From NCBI GenBank assembly GCA_021234155.1, contig JAJEKV010000186.1:577359-641358 (forward strand): a DNA stretch of 64,000 nt. The letters are read 5' to 3'. The translations under genes were made by a program, and so were the position numbers. Positions 46,101 to 56,735 of the stretch are shown in pieces (the stretch's first letter is position 1; every line of letters starts with the position of its first letter). Below the pieces are notes generated by a model. It worked only from the letters and a program-made list of their open reading frames with translations. It searched no databases and was not told the origin of the DNA. The DNA is from Isoetes taiwanensis. Taxonomy: Eukaryota > Streptophyta > Lycopodiopsida > Isoetales > Isoetaceae.

Positions 46101-49100
46101 TCAAGTAACAAACAAAGCCTCAATATGAGTCGAAATGATGTCATCTATTTAAGTACCTAGTATAGCATGTAAGATTCATTATTTGCTGCAGTATCGTGAA
46201 ATGTCTTCTGTATATGTAGCGTCTTTTTCTGTTATTCATGCAGTTGAAGTTATGACGTGGGTAAGGGATGCAGAGATTCTTCTTGTGCTTGCGCTTATAT
46301 ATAGGTACTTGTCCTTGCATGTTATATATTATTATCAGAATCTTGTTTACCTTTTCTGATTTTTATGCAGCAAATTTATGCCATGCATATTTTTTTCTCT
46401 TTTGTTTGGTTGTAGTGCTAATCTTGTAAAAGCTTGATTCTTTCCACTTGTGTCAGTGAACGTAAGGCAAGCGAGATTGTTTCTAGGCAAACAAACGAAT
46501 CTCAAGCGGGGACTACTAGACTACCACCTCGGCCTAGTCGGTCTAACTCTCAAGTACGATTTCTTATTTGTCCAGAAGATGAGAGGTCATCTATTTGTTG
46601 TTTAGGATTCTCAGTTTCTTTACATCTTCTACTGTGTTGCTTTAGGCAAAGTTGTTATTATAGCTCTAAGAAAACAGTCTTTCAAGACAAATTTTTGATG
46701 CCTATGTTACGGACTGAAAGAATAATTTTATGTCCCAAATCAACACGGAGACACTAAGTCCCTTGGCTCTCGTACAGAACCCCTATACCCTCCCTCTGCA
46801 GATTGAAGTTCACAATATTGGAGTTACTCGACAACAAGTAATATTGTCATAGCTGTATGCTGAAAGTGCTCCTTTCTCTCTTCTGTTGTGCTGCAGCCTG
46901 ATCCATAAGACCAAAGCTCAGTCATGTAAACTGATTTTGGTTCTGCAAACCAGATCATACAACGTCATGTAGTTCAAGTATTGCAAGGTTTTTATGAATT
47001 GAAAAGTATCTGTTGACTGTCGAATAAGTTGCTATTTTTTGAAGAGACAAAGATTTGGGTTTGTGGGGCGTCAAAGGCTAGGTCCAAAATGATAGGAAAC
47101 CTCTACTCAGTAGAAAATCCAATAATTTGTTGTCAAACCATGCCCAATCTTTTGCTGCTCAGCTGTTACTTTATAGTGTAAATGTTTGATCGGTACATAT
47201 ATGTTTGTCTATATAGAGTTGACAGTTCCAACAAAGTGCAGCATAGGTATGCCAAGTGGTGGGCAAAGTGTCTATAAGTGTAACCCTTGGATGAATTAAA
47301 TATCAAGTTTTCCTATTGAGTTGATCTCATATGTGTTCACATACGTGTTCACTGTTTTTCAATGGTATCAGAGCAGATCAACTTGAATAGCCACCTTGTG
47401 GGAGCGTGTCCTAATCAAGATAGTCTAAGAGCCTTGAGAGTATTGAGTCCTTTTTCGTCGTAGTTGTTCCATTTGTTCACCTGTTCTCGATTGGTGGATC
47501 GCGAGCTTTGGTGCTGCCGAGGAGTCATGTATATGTCCATGGTTGTCTCTAACATCTATTTCTGCTTGTTGGCTGTTTGATTTTGATATTTCATTGAGCC
47601 GAAGCTATTAATTGATTAATTTTCCAATGTACAGTTGTTTGCATTTGACAAATCAGGTCTTCCTGGTGCTATCATTGATATTCTCTGGCACGGATCTTGA
47701 TATGGCTGAGGAGTTTATGTTGCAATCTTAGTCATGGTATCCTTTGGTAGGGCTGGAGGATGAATTAATTGCCTAGGATGAATTCAAGATTGGCTGAGTC
47801 TTGAATAACTGAGACCTGATTGAGGTTATTTGGTTTGGATCCTTAAGATTTCCAAAGGCAGGGCTAATATGTTTATTGGAGGTGATTCAGATCATAGGAC
47901 TTTCATCACCTAAGACAGGGTTGCCAGCAAGAATTTGCTCTATGACATAATCCATTAGTGTGAGGACCAATTTCTTAAGTTAAACAAGAAATGGGCAGAA
48001 GATACTTCTTGGTGATGATACTTGGTTAAATTTTTTTGCTAAATCTAAAGAGTATTTGCAATACAAAGAATATGAATTTTGAAGCTATTCTTGATCCCGC
48101 ATACAAATGGGAGGATACTGGTGCAGGAATTTGGCAGTTTCTTAAGGCAAGGGAAATATACATGTAGAGCCATATTTACTCTGGTAGTGTCATTGTACAA
48201 TTAATCCCGATGGGAAAAATTAGGATGGGAGCCATGAATTGCATCTGGCTGTGGATGGTTATATTTAGTTCTATCTCTTCAAGGACTGCTTTAGATTTCC
48301 AGAAAGAAATATGTCCTTGGTTGTTTAATCATAGGTGACCTGAAACATCATATGTTTCAATGCTGAAAGAGATAACCTGATTCAAGTAAGACTGTTATGG
48401 GGTTTCTTAAGAACTCTGCATACTTTGCCTTGGATTATTACTGCTGGTGTTTTATATTTTCCTATTGTTATCCATCATGTTTATTTGTGTAACAAAAGGA
48501 ATTGCGTTGTATGGTAGCTTTTCTCTCGGAGGGTATATCGCCATGCATTAGTAGGAACGTCTTTGAAGCCGAGGTACTTGCTGCTTCATCTCCTCATACT
48601 TTGATAAGTGTTTTTATTTCGTGTGCATGCGCTTTCATGAGTCTTCTACGGACATTAAATCTGCTAGGGCACAGTCAACTGGTTCTTCTGGTTGATAATC
48701 ATATGCATATGCTGGGTATGTATCCTTCATAAAAATGGAGAGGTTTGTCTTGGGTAATAAAGTGAGTATACTGAACTTGAATATGGAAATGGAAAATTAT
48801 GTGCCATAACTTAAACAATGTACCATTTTCAAGATGACCTAAGGGGATTACAGAAGGAGTGGCAATCATTTCTGTGACAATGCACAGTAATTCTTTCTGA
48901 ATGCTGTTGTCAGCTCACATGCCCTCTACCTGGACCATTTAATTCTATCCCTAGAAAATCTATGGAACTTTCTTGAAAGACAAAGTGAGCAGCAAAGAAA
49001 AAACATATTTAAGGATAAACAAGACCGATATCACCTCATTCTTTGCATCAGCAGCTAGGAAAGAGATCTTAAAACGGCCCTAGGAGCCTACAATATTGTC

Positions 49101-50617
49101 CTAGCTATACATGAGCTGATGTAATAATTCGTCTCATATGCAAATTACTTCACCATTATATCTGTAACAAACGCAATTAAGATGGTTATGAGCAAATTAG
49201 TGTTCTTTTGTCATTTCCTGAAATATACCTAGCTGTTTTTATGATTAGGTGCTTGACTGTGTATGGTGTTGCTTTTATCAGCATAGCGTTTGCGCTACTG
49301 CAGCTTGGTCGTGTGAATCATGGTGATATACTGTTGGACCCAATGTAAGGATGTTACATGGAATGGATATTGTTCCTGTTATATGGTACGAACTAATAAA
49401 TCGAGTTCCCAGGTGTGGGTGTGGGACAATCCCCCTTGAGGCAGCAGACTGGCTCAATAACCAAGTGATGTGCATTGCTGGGGACCTCTCTCGAAAAGCT
49501 CTCACTGCAACAGAAACAAATACCAGGGGTCCAAGTCTTTACACATAAGGTCCAATAGAATTTCTTGTTAACAACACAATTTGGGATGACTAATGCAGGT
49601 GCAGGTCCATGTGACGTTGTCCAGTGGGATGCAAGGCGTCTACCCTTCCGCAGCAATTGTATTGACCGTGTCATATGTGACATGCCATATGGTGTACGTT
49701 GTGGTGAGCAATTAACACCCAAATTGTATATTTGAGGTGCCTAGTTCTTGCTGATGGAAAAGAATGGAACGTATCATGATGTCATGATACATTCCATCTT
49801 AAAAGAGATTTAAAAGAGAGGCCCATCTTAAAAGAGATTTTAATGTCCCAAGTTGTCTACAAGTTTCCTCCTGATAATTCAGGGTGCAGGCAGTTCACAT
49901 GCAAGAGAATCGCTATATCCAAAGGTTATTAAAGAGGTAAGCTCATCTTTGAATGCCTTGTACAAGCTGGGGCAATAGTTTTGATGGTATCAGCTGTATC
50001 TATGTATTGCTTTGTTAATCACTACATAAATCTATAGACTGGTAAGCCCATGGGGGTTTTATTGTTTCACACCAGTGAGAAACGAAGTTAAGAAAGGATT
50101 GTTGATTTAAATCCATAATAAGGTAAGCACAAGCATTTTTAAAACAGTTTCATGAAAGAACTGCATCTTAGCGAAAATCCTCTTGTGCAGAAAATAATTG
50201 ATCTTATTGAGAGTAACCTCTTTAAAGAAAAGATAATATAAGCAGGTCTATGGCTTATGATTGCATTCTAATTTGAATGTCCTGCTTTTACTCAGGTTGT
50301 GCGGATCTTGAAGCTGGGCTTAGGTTGGTACTTAACATGGTTTTGCTCTTGCACTTTGTTGTTCTTATCTAGTAGGTCACAAGTCTTATTAACGGAATAT
50401 TTAGGAATGGCCGTGCTGATGGCTCATGGTAAAGGAATGCGCAAAGAGGTAGCCGAGCAAGAACCATACCTGGAGGTTCTGCAGCATATTGTTATTGATA
50501 TGGAGGTAACTTTATATACTTAATTTCTAATATAGGGAATGGACTGTTGAAAACAAACTTCTGCAGGGCATTCAAGTAGATGTGTATGCAGTTAGGAGGA
50601 CCATGGTTGCAACATAA
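26326..50617 (+). CDS. THUMP-domain tRNA guanine-N2 methyltransferase (THUMPD3/Trm14-like), giant-intron gene
   Basis: Exons recognised: 26326-26391, 26859-26942, 27020-27064, 28126-28182, 46244-46304, 46457-46553, 49282-49344, 49413-49528, 49599-49703, 49890-49936, 50296-50327, 50376-50505 and 50567-50617 (TAA). All have GT-AG borders, and phases agree inside each block. The start block reads [17 protein letters not shown] and [14 protein letters not shown], matching the opening of THUMP methyltransferases. The end block has SAM motif I ([14 protein letters not shown]), [34 protein letters not shown] (motif IV), LYPKVIKE and a final VYAVRRT strand. The family methylates N2 of guanosine in tRNA in the cytosol, usually with TRMT112. 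Phase mismatches after 28182 and after 46553 mean at least one exon in each gap is unmapped. The 18-kb intron is full of retroelements. No stop interrupts the mapped exons, so it may be functional. Confidence 0.72.
29098..30629 (-). pseudogene. Copia A gag and start of pol (broken)
   Basis: The gag start near 30617 ([20 protein letters not shown]) is followed by [20 protein letters not shown], the usual UBN2-type gag core, and then an arginine/glycine-rich stretch ([13 protein letters not shown], about 29950). The protease and integrase start are damaged. Breaks are visible near 30400, 30130 and 29960. These products would have formed the retroelement particle; none can now be made in full. 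Confidence 0.7.
30670..30682 (-). other. Primer binding site of copia A
   Basis: Minus strand TGGTATCAGAGCC, two bases after the end of the 5' LTR. Confidence 0.85.
30902..31703. other. Methyltransferase intron sequence between copia A and copia B
   Basis: No element ends or gene-like exons are recognised. A 129-codon minus frame at 31225-31614 has no family motif. Confidence 0.35.
31704..31947 (-). repeat. 3' LTR of copia B
   Basis: The stretch matches 40949-41180 over most of its length (shared phrases GGAGAAACAAGGAGAGAAGG, CACCTATATATGG and TAACATATCAACTCT). Confidence 0.8.
31992..35742 (-). pseudogene. Copia B gag-pol remains
   Basis: From right to left on the minus strand: gag (35652-35190, with an Arg/Gly-rich [12 protein letters not shown] stretch), protease with [14 protein letters not shown] (about 34965), GAG-pre-integrase with [13 protein letters not shown], integrase core with [13 protein letters not shown] and [15 protein letters not shown] (34430-34250) and [14 protein letters not shown], reverse transcriptase ([19 protein letters not shown], about 33100), and RNase H ([18 protein letters not shown], about 32430; ending [16 protein letters not shown]). 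The reverse transcriptase has lost the segment leading to the YVDD box, and several frame breaks exist. The N-terminal gag codons lie beyond copia C at 40485-40720. Confidence 0.8.
35744..35940 (+). repeat. 5' LTR of copia C
   Basis: Starts TGTTGGAACAG and ends immediately before the primer binding site at 35941. Confidence 0.9.
36212..40180 (+). pseudogene. Copia C gag-pol remains
   Basis: Gag (36212-36640) ends in a CCHC zinc knuckle, CYYCHKLGH..., whose last cysteine is shifted out of frame by one base. Protease shows [15 protein letters not shown] (about 36785). Integrase shows [16 protein letters not shown] (about 37555) and [11 protein letters not shown]. Reverse transcriptase retains [14 protein letters not shown] and [14 protein letters not shown], where the usual YVDD box has gained two residues. 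RNase H shows [18 protein letters not shown] (about 39760) and [19 protein letters not shown]. Stops and shifts occur at about 36600, 37107, 37215, 37880, 38015 and 39490. An unrelated-looking segment, about 38080-38250, sits between integrase and reverse transcriptase. Confidence 0.8.
40277..40479 (+). repeat. 3' LTR of copia C
   Basis: Follows the polypurine tract and ends in CCTCCAACA before the ATTTT duplication. Confidence 0.9.
40485..40948 (-). pseudogene. Copia B gag 5' part and leader
   Basis: On the minus strand [20 protein letters not shown] resembles the N-terminal gag motif of Ty1/copia elements (W...M...L...LW). The frame runs up to the ATTTT target duplication and continues on the other side of copia C. 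The mutated primer binding site lies at 40933-40945. Confidence 0.65.
41215..41538 (+). mobile_element. TRIM (terminal-repeat retrotransposon in miniature), about 324 bp
   Basis: Two direct repeats of about 120 bp (41215-41335 and 41419-41538) start TGATAT(G/A)GTCTATGGGG and contain GGATAAAGCCTGGAAAG and GAAGGATCCGCCCTTTTG. The first ends GTGCGTAACA and is followed two bases later by TGGTATCAGAGCC (primer binding site, 41338-41350). The second is preceded by a polypurine tract, GAGGAAGGGGAGGAA. Only 83 bp lie between the repeats, with no coding capacity. This is the defining architecture of a TRIM. An extra partial copy of the repeat start lies at 41191-41210. Confidence 0.88.
41338..41350 (+). 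other. Primer binding site of the TRIM
   Basis: TGGTATCAGAGCC, complementary to the 3' end of initiator-Met tRNA, two bases after the left repeat. Confidence 0.85.
41540..42213 (-). repeat. LTR of another element (about 674 bp) with adjoining polypurine tract
   Basis: Read on the minus strand it starts TGATATGGTGGCGCTCGG directly after the polypurine tract AAGAAGGGGAGGAAT (42214-42228) and ends in CGTATCA at 41540, giving a TGATA/TATCA inverted terminus. Beyond the tract, to about 42315, lies short unrecognised interior sequence. The partner LTR is not in the window. Confidence 0.6.
42316..42730 (-). pseudogene. LINE-type ORF2 C-terminal fragment fused to a copia LTR
   Basis: The frame reads [20 protein letters not shown] followed by [10 protein letters not shown] and [15 protein letters not shown]. 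This is the post-reverse-transcriptase segment seen in many plant and animal LINE proteins (the TP..ILAE.G..PL pattern). The frame is open upstream through the terminal bases of the copia D LTR, with a formal start at 42807, so the first ~25 codons are LTR-derived. About 140 LINE codons remain. The family call is by pattern, not by search. Confidence 0.45.
42729..43805 (-). mobile_element. Copia D: 3' end of a Ty1/copia element (RNase H plus LTR)
   Basis: On the minus strand 43805-43036 encodes the end of reverse transcriptase and RNase [62 protein letters not shown], and [21 protein letters not shown] ending near ADFFTKPL. The frame changes once near 43330. A polypurine tract (CTTAGGGGAGGA, ends 42994) precedes an LTR that starts TGACAGAAATAACTC at 42993 and runs to about 42729. 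At the other side, 43798-43875 carries the LTR end sequence in the opposite orientation, so the locus is rearranged. Confidence 0.75.
43876..45030. other. Intron sequence with no recognised gene
   Basis: Short frames occur (for example 44136-44381 minus). A near-duplicate pair of phrases, CATTTC(C/T)AGATG(G/C)(C/G)CAAGTTTTT, lies at about 44113 and 44227. I see no exon of the methyltransferase that I can support here. Confidence 0.35.
45270..45865 (+). mobile_element. Decayed copia D relative, 3' end, inverted with respect to copia D
   Basis: Plus-strand translation in shifting frames gives [20 protein letters not shown] and [18 protein letters not shown], degraded counterparts of the copia D RNase H tail. 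A homologous LTR follows from about 45556 (TGACAAAATATAACTC) to 45865, sharing TTAGGATATAGTTAGCATGT and CTCTACACGTCACAT with the LTR at 42729-42993. It is much more decayed than copia D. Confidence 0.65.
46244..46553 (+). CDS. Middle exons of the THUMP methyltransferase
   Basis: Exon 46244-46304 encodes [19 protein letters not shown], which fits the strand pair before the methyltransferase domain in THUMPD3 proteins. It ends with two bases of a codon that exon 46457-46553 completes, giving [16 protein letters not shown] and an arginine/proline-rich tail. The assignment rests on phase continuity and position, and is less certain than the catalytic block. Confidence 0.5.
46554..47199. other. 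Methyltransferase intron; possible unmapped exon near 46800-46838
   Basis: CTCTGCAG followed by an open stretch reading [12 protein letters not shown] and then a GTAATA donor could be a small exon, but it is not anchored by a family match. The rest shows nothing recognisable. Confidence 0.25.
47200..47375 (+). mobile_element. LTR-end remnant with primer binding site
   Basis: TGGTATCAGAGCAGATCAAC at 47363 follows sequence ending GTTTTTCA, the usual junction of a 5' LTR and a primer binding site. The LTR start, partner LTR and coding region were not found, so this is the eroded left edge of another retrotransposon. Confidence 0.5.
47376..49281. other. Methyltransferase intron; no confirmed gene, one weak exon candidate
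   Basis: A frame at 48502-48573 ([20 protein letters not shown]) ends at a GAG|GTACTT donor and could be an exon, but its acceptor is poor and I do not recognise the peptide. The interior of the retroelement with the primer binding site at 47363 may occupy the first part. Confidence 0.3.
49282..50617 (+). CDS. Catalytic SAM-methyltransferase exon block of the THUMP methyltransferase
   Basis: Seven exons of 63, 116, 105, 47, 32, 130 and 51 nt join in a single frame. They carry [84 protein letters not shown] and [10 protein letters not shown], ending in [12 protein letters not shown]. This is the order of the UPF0020-type RNA methylase domain. One donor (GGG|GTCCAA at 49529) is weak; two alternative acceptors exist for 50376 (50373 or 50376), changing only one residue. 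Confidence 0.8.
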
Positions 50618-50859
50618 TTACACAGGTAACTATTCTTTTAGGTATTTTTTCTGGTTCTCTCTATTGAATTAAGGTGTTGGAATCTGCTGTTTCGCAGTAC
50701 TAAGTGCGTTAGGTCTATCATTTGGGCTTTAATTTCAAAATGGCAACTTTCTCCACAATTTCGAAGTTTGTTGTGAACTTATTAAGGTTTTGAAATTTAT
50801 GATTTAGGCAAATAGTGAAGCGAAAGAAGGTTGAAAATCACTTGTAAGTTCAAACAACC

Positions 50860-51010
50860 TTACTTAACGACAAAAAATGGGCGTTCAAATTCTTCTTTGA
50901 GATATTGGGTGTTCAAATACTTCTTAGTCATAATAGCATTGTTGTGTTAGACATTGGGTGATCAAATGTTCTTAGCCATAATCGCATTGTGGTGTAATAT
51001 TGTCAATCTC
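50860..51010 (+). repeat. Direct duplication of about 50 bp downstream of the methyltransferase gene
   Basis: ATTGGGTGTTCAAATACTTC with TTAGTCATAATAGCATTG is followed by ATTGGGTGATCAAATGTTC with TTAGCCATAATCGCATTG: an imperfect tandem copy. Confidence 0.7.
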
Positions 51011-51333
51011 TCTAGCATTAGTATTTGTTGCGTGTTAGTTTGAGAGATTTTTGCATGGATGTTAGTATCATATATTCTTCTAGTTATATAGTTAGCAAAT
51101 AGGTGATGAGAGGTCTTTGGAGCATCATGTTTTGTTTTGGATGATGAAGAGTTGTATATTAAACACATGGGCATAAGTCGAGGAAGCGTATTAAGCACAT
51201 AGTACCATCTACACAACCAACAGTGAAATGGCACAATAATGTGTTTACATCATCTGGTGTACTCAAAGGGGTATTGGCCTACGTGTATTTATACTTACTA
51301 AAAAAATACAAATGTTGTAATGGTTGATAGGAG

Positions 51334-51605
51334 ATATACAAGAAATTTATCGCGGCGGCCAAGGGTGCCGCGAACATTAGTTAAGGGTGTAAAATGTGAA
51401 AAATGGGTGCCAAATATGCACTTCAAAAGGGTGTAAAATGTGAAAAATGGGTGCCAAATATGCACTTCAAATCTTAGGGAACATATTTTTAAGGCAAACA
51501 CAAGGGCACGAGCATTTAAACCCAACCACACATCTTAAGGAACATATTTTTAAGGCAAACACAAATGGACCAGCATTTAAACCCAACCACCACGCACAAT
51601 CAAAG
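51334..51605. repeat. Transposon-like end followed by two tandem duplications
   Basis: ATATACAAGAAATTTATC and GCGGCGGCC at 51334-51360 is the inverse of 9824-9850 and reads on into AAGGGTGCCGCG. Inside lie two copies of a ~43-bp unit (AGGGTGTAAAATGTGAAAAA..., 51384-51426 and 51428-51470) and two of a ~62-bp unit (AACATATTTTTAAGGCAAAC..., from 51480 and 51541). The second end of the element is not visible. Confidence 0.6.
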
Positions 51606-52088
51606 GCATATATATGTTTAATCCACGTATATCCAACAGATATGCTTAACATTAAAATACTAAGAAAGGCCAGCCAGCTGCCTGTCATGCCCATCAAGAC
51701 AGTAACATTCTTCAGGAAGTAAAACGCGAAAATCTGCGGCATAAACGGTTTCTGTTCTTTCTTTCGATTTATGCTGATTCTAGTCATTTGGTCCAGAACA
51801 ACAATTTTTCCTCGAAAATCTCTGCCCAATGCAAAAAGTTATTAATTCATTGATCATCATACATCATCATCATCAGAATTTGAAAATTTAACATTAACTA
51901 GGGACAAAATGATAATAGGACGTCTGTAAAATGATCCCTCTCTATATATATAAAAATGGAAAAAACATCTCTATATATTTCACAATCACATGGCCAGACA
52001 TAATGCAGCCAATATGTTCATGGCTAATATTTTATCCAAAGCCATTTCCTGCGCATTATTCTGAAGGTCCTGTTGCACAGCACAAGCA
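51606..52088. other. Non-coding stretch, 3' flank of the E2 pseudogene
   Basis: A 120-codon minus frame (51467-51829) runs through the tandem duplications and has no known motif; it is treated as chance. Confidence 0.35.
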
Positions 52089-53482
<1,394 letters not shown>

Positions 53483-54162
53483 TGTTAGCTATTTGGTCAT
53501 GTAAATCTTCTTTACAATTGAAGCAGGTCAGACAGAATACTGAGAAAGCAGATAAGTTTGAGATTGTTGCTTCTAGTAGGTAAATACTACATGGTTACAT
53601 TTGGGATTCAATAGTTTAAACAAGTTGATATTTCGAATTCATAAGTCAATGGTTGAAAAGGCCCATCTTAACGACTATGCCTGTGGGATATATCCAAGCC
53701 TAAGCCGTTTTTGACGAAGATGTCTGTGGGATAAATCCCACCGAAGAAAATCTCAAGATAGAATGTCTATCTGGCCGAAACCGACTGAAGAAGCAGAATA
53801 AATACATGAAACAGAGAATCAATGAAGTACGGTAGACGGCATTAAGTTCTAAGGCTCAGAGACAAGGCTGGTTTACCGACGAAGACAATAGCAATAGTGT
53901 TTTTATTTGAGTTCGATGCTACAGTATTGTTTGGCTTTAATGACTATGATTTTGTTTCATGGTTAAAACATATTTAATGTCTTGCTTGATATGAACAAGG
54001 GATAAGAGACCATATTGTGGCTCCCTTGTGTGAAAGATATTAAGTTATGCATCAATATGAAATGACATTGCATTGTCTTGAGGTTTGAATGATTTGAAGT
54101 CAGTGTAAGGTTGTTCAACACTGTGTATATTGATAGGCATCTAGTAGACTGTGATTATAACA
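53483..54162 (+). repeat. 5' LTR of copia E
   Basis: 680 bp, directly preceded by CAGAT and followed by T and the primer binding site. Confidence 0.95.
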
Positions 54163-54163
54163 T

Positions 54164-54176
54164 TGGTATCAGAGCC
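54164..54176 (+). other. Primer binding site of copia E
   Basis: TGGTATCAGAGCC, one base after the 5' LTR, complementary to initiator-Met tRNA. Confidence 0.9.
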
Positions 54177-54194
54177 AGGTTGGCTTAAGTCATA

Positions 54195-56735
54195 ATGTCT
54201 ACTAGATTTGCTGCCAATTTGTTAAATCAAATTGAAGTGTTTAAGGGGGACACTGGATTCCAAGTGTGGAAGGAGTCCATTAAGTCTGTTCTAGAATTTG
54301 AACATTTGTGGCATCTTATTGATGGTGGTAGAGCTGGAACTGTTGGGACAACCAGTTCTGGTAATACAAGTCCAGGGGTTAGTTCAAGCAACCCAGGTGG
54401 AGGGAGTGGAACTCCAAAAAGCTCAAGAGCAGCCTCGGCTCCTCCTGTTACTGTAACAGATGATACTAAAGTTATGGAGGCACAACAGATAATTCTGAGC
54501 AAAGTAGGAACTGCTCTCAAGTTGAGATTAAGAGGTATGAAGCCACATGAAATGTGGCAATATCTTATAAGCCAGTATGAGGCAAAAAGTTCCTCTCAAA
54601 TAGACTTGTTGGAAAAGCAATTAAGAAAATTAAAATTGTTTGAAAAAGATGATCTAACAGATTTTTTGGAGAAGTTTGATTCTATTGTGGCAGATCTTGA
54701 AGGGGCTGGAAATATTCTAAGTGAGCAATATCAAATATTGGCACTATCTAGGGCTGTCTCTCACAACTCTCAGCTTGCAACATTAGTGAGAAATATAGCC
54801 ACCTCAAAGGAGCATGCTTTGAGAATGATTCGGACTGAATTTGAGCAGTCTAAAGGCATGCAGGAGGATGATCAATCTCCAGAGGTCTTATTTACAAGAA
54901 AGCAGAAAAGAGGAGGTGGTTCCAGCTTTACAAAAGAAAGATTGGGGCCCTGCTATACTTGCAATCAGTATGGACATCTGAAGAATGAATGTTCAAGTGG
55001 AGGTAAGCAATTTAGATGCTTTAATTGTGATGGCTAAGGTCATATCTCTGCAAATTGTCCAAGTCCAAGGGGTAGTGGAGGAAGAGGCAGAGGTCGAGGA
55101 AGAATAACGGATTCTAAAAAAGGAAGGGGACGTTTTAAAGAAAGTGCAAGCTTGAATATTATGGAAGAAACTATTGAAGAAAGTCCTGATGACATTGAGG
55201 TAAAAGATGTGTTAAATGTTACTGAGGATTTTTCAAAAAATAATAACAAGTTTCTCATTATAGATTCAGGAGCAGAAAAGTCAGTAGTACATGATATCAA
55301 GATTTTAAAAGAGTGTAAAAAGGAGAATGGCCAAGTTCAGCTTGGAGATGGTGGATTGCAGAAAATTAGAGATTCTGGAATATTAGAATTATTTGATTTG
55401 AATGGAAAAAGTGTGATACTTAAGGAAGTTTTGTGTGTGCCAACACTTGTGAGAAATCTAATTTCAGTATGTCAACTTCTGGACCTTGGCTATAAGGTTG
55501 TTTTTGAAAAACTTGAATGCAAAATATTTTTCAATAATATTTTGAAATTCATTGGAAGAAGAGTGGGAAATTTGTTTGGTTTTGACAAGGATCACACATT
55601 ATCTATCAATATTGTTGAAGGTGTATCAAAAACAACTTGGCACAATAGGTTATGTCACACTCATTCTTCAAACATTGATCTGCTCATTAAAAACAAGCTT
55701 ATAACAGCAAATTTGGATGAAGAAAATAAACTTTGTGCAGGTTGCCAACTTGGCAAGCAATCAAGGCTTGCTTTTAAAACAAAAGCTAAGAGAGCAAAAA
55801 GGGTGTTGGATCTAATTCATACTGATTTATGTGGGCCAATAAATATCACAGGAATAGAAGGACATAGATATTTTATGTCTTTCATAGATGATTTTAGCAG
55901 AAGAACGAGGTGTTATCTGTTGAAAACAAAAGATCAAACCTTTGAGGCCTTAAAACTATTTGTGGCTGAAGTTGAGCTAGAGACAGAAAGAAAAGTAAAA
56001 TGTATAAGATCAGACAGAGGAGGGGAATACTTGTCCAAAGAATTCAAATGGTTTTGTGCTAACCGTGGTATTAAAAGACAGTTGACTTGCAGGTATTCTC
56101 CCCAGCAAAATGGAGTAGCTGAAAGGAAGAATGGGACTTTGCTAAATGCTGTTCGATCAATGCTAAAGTACTCAGGTTTACCAAATTTCTTGTGGAGTGA
56201 AGCCTTGAAGACTGCAGTTTATATTCAAAACATATTACCATCTGTGAGTACAAAAGGTACAATTCCTTATATGTTGTGGTCAGGAAAAACCCCTACCTAT
56301 GAACATTTAAAGTCATTTGGTTGTTTGAGTTTTGTCCATGTTCCTGAAGAAATCAGAAAAAAGCTAGATGATCGAGCATATATTGCATATATGGTAGGTT
56401 ATGATCTGCATTCAAAGGCCTACAGATTATATGACCCTACTCATAGGAAGATCTTGGTTAGTAGAGATGTAGTGTTTAATGAAAACAAGTTTTATCGAGC
56501 TATTCCAAATGTAAATGATGACCATATATTGAGAAATGATCAAGCTAACTCTGCTGTAAAAGAAGTAGTTGAGCAGGCTGCTCAAACTGATACAAAAATG
56601 CAGGATACCACTAATTTCATTGATAGTGATGGTGAAGATGGAGATGAGGATAAAATTGAGGCACAAGACACTCAAGATCTATCAGATTTTGAGAAGCCAG
56701 CAGAACCTGCATTACCTGAACCTGAGGCAGCATAA
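54195..56735 (+). pseudogene. Copia E gag, protease and integrase (one in-frame stop)
   Basis: The ATG at 54195 opens a gag of about 280 codons, with a glycine/serine-rich loop, the copia gag core (KLFEKDDLTDFLEKFDSIV) and two zinc knuckles: CYTCNQYGHLKNEC and then CFNCDG, where TAA at 55035-55037 cuts the second knuckle. The same frame continues: protease with FLIIDSGAEKSVVHD (about 55252), a GAG-pre-integrase HHCC block (HNRLCHTHSS...CAGC), integrase with DLIHTDLCGPI, FIDDFSRRTRCYL and CIRSDRGGEYLSKEFKWFC (55812-56065), and YSPQQNGVAERKNGTL. It stops at TAA 56733-56735, again within one unbroken frame. These proteins build the particle and insert the cDNA. Confidence 0.9.

Noticed and set aside
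54227-54520. 97-codon minus frame in copia E
   Set aside because: It is the antisense shadow of the glycine/serine-rich gag loop.
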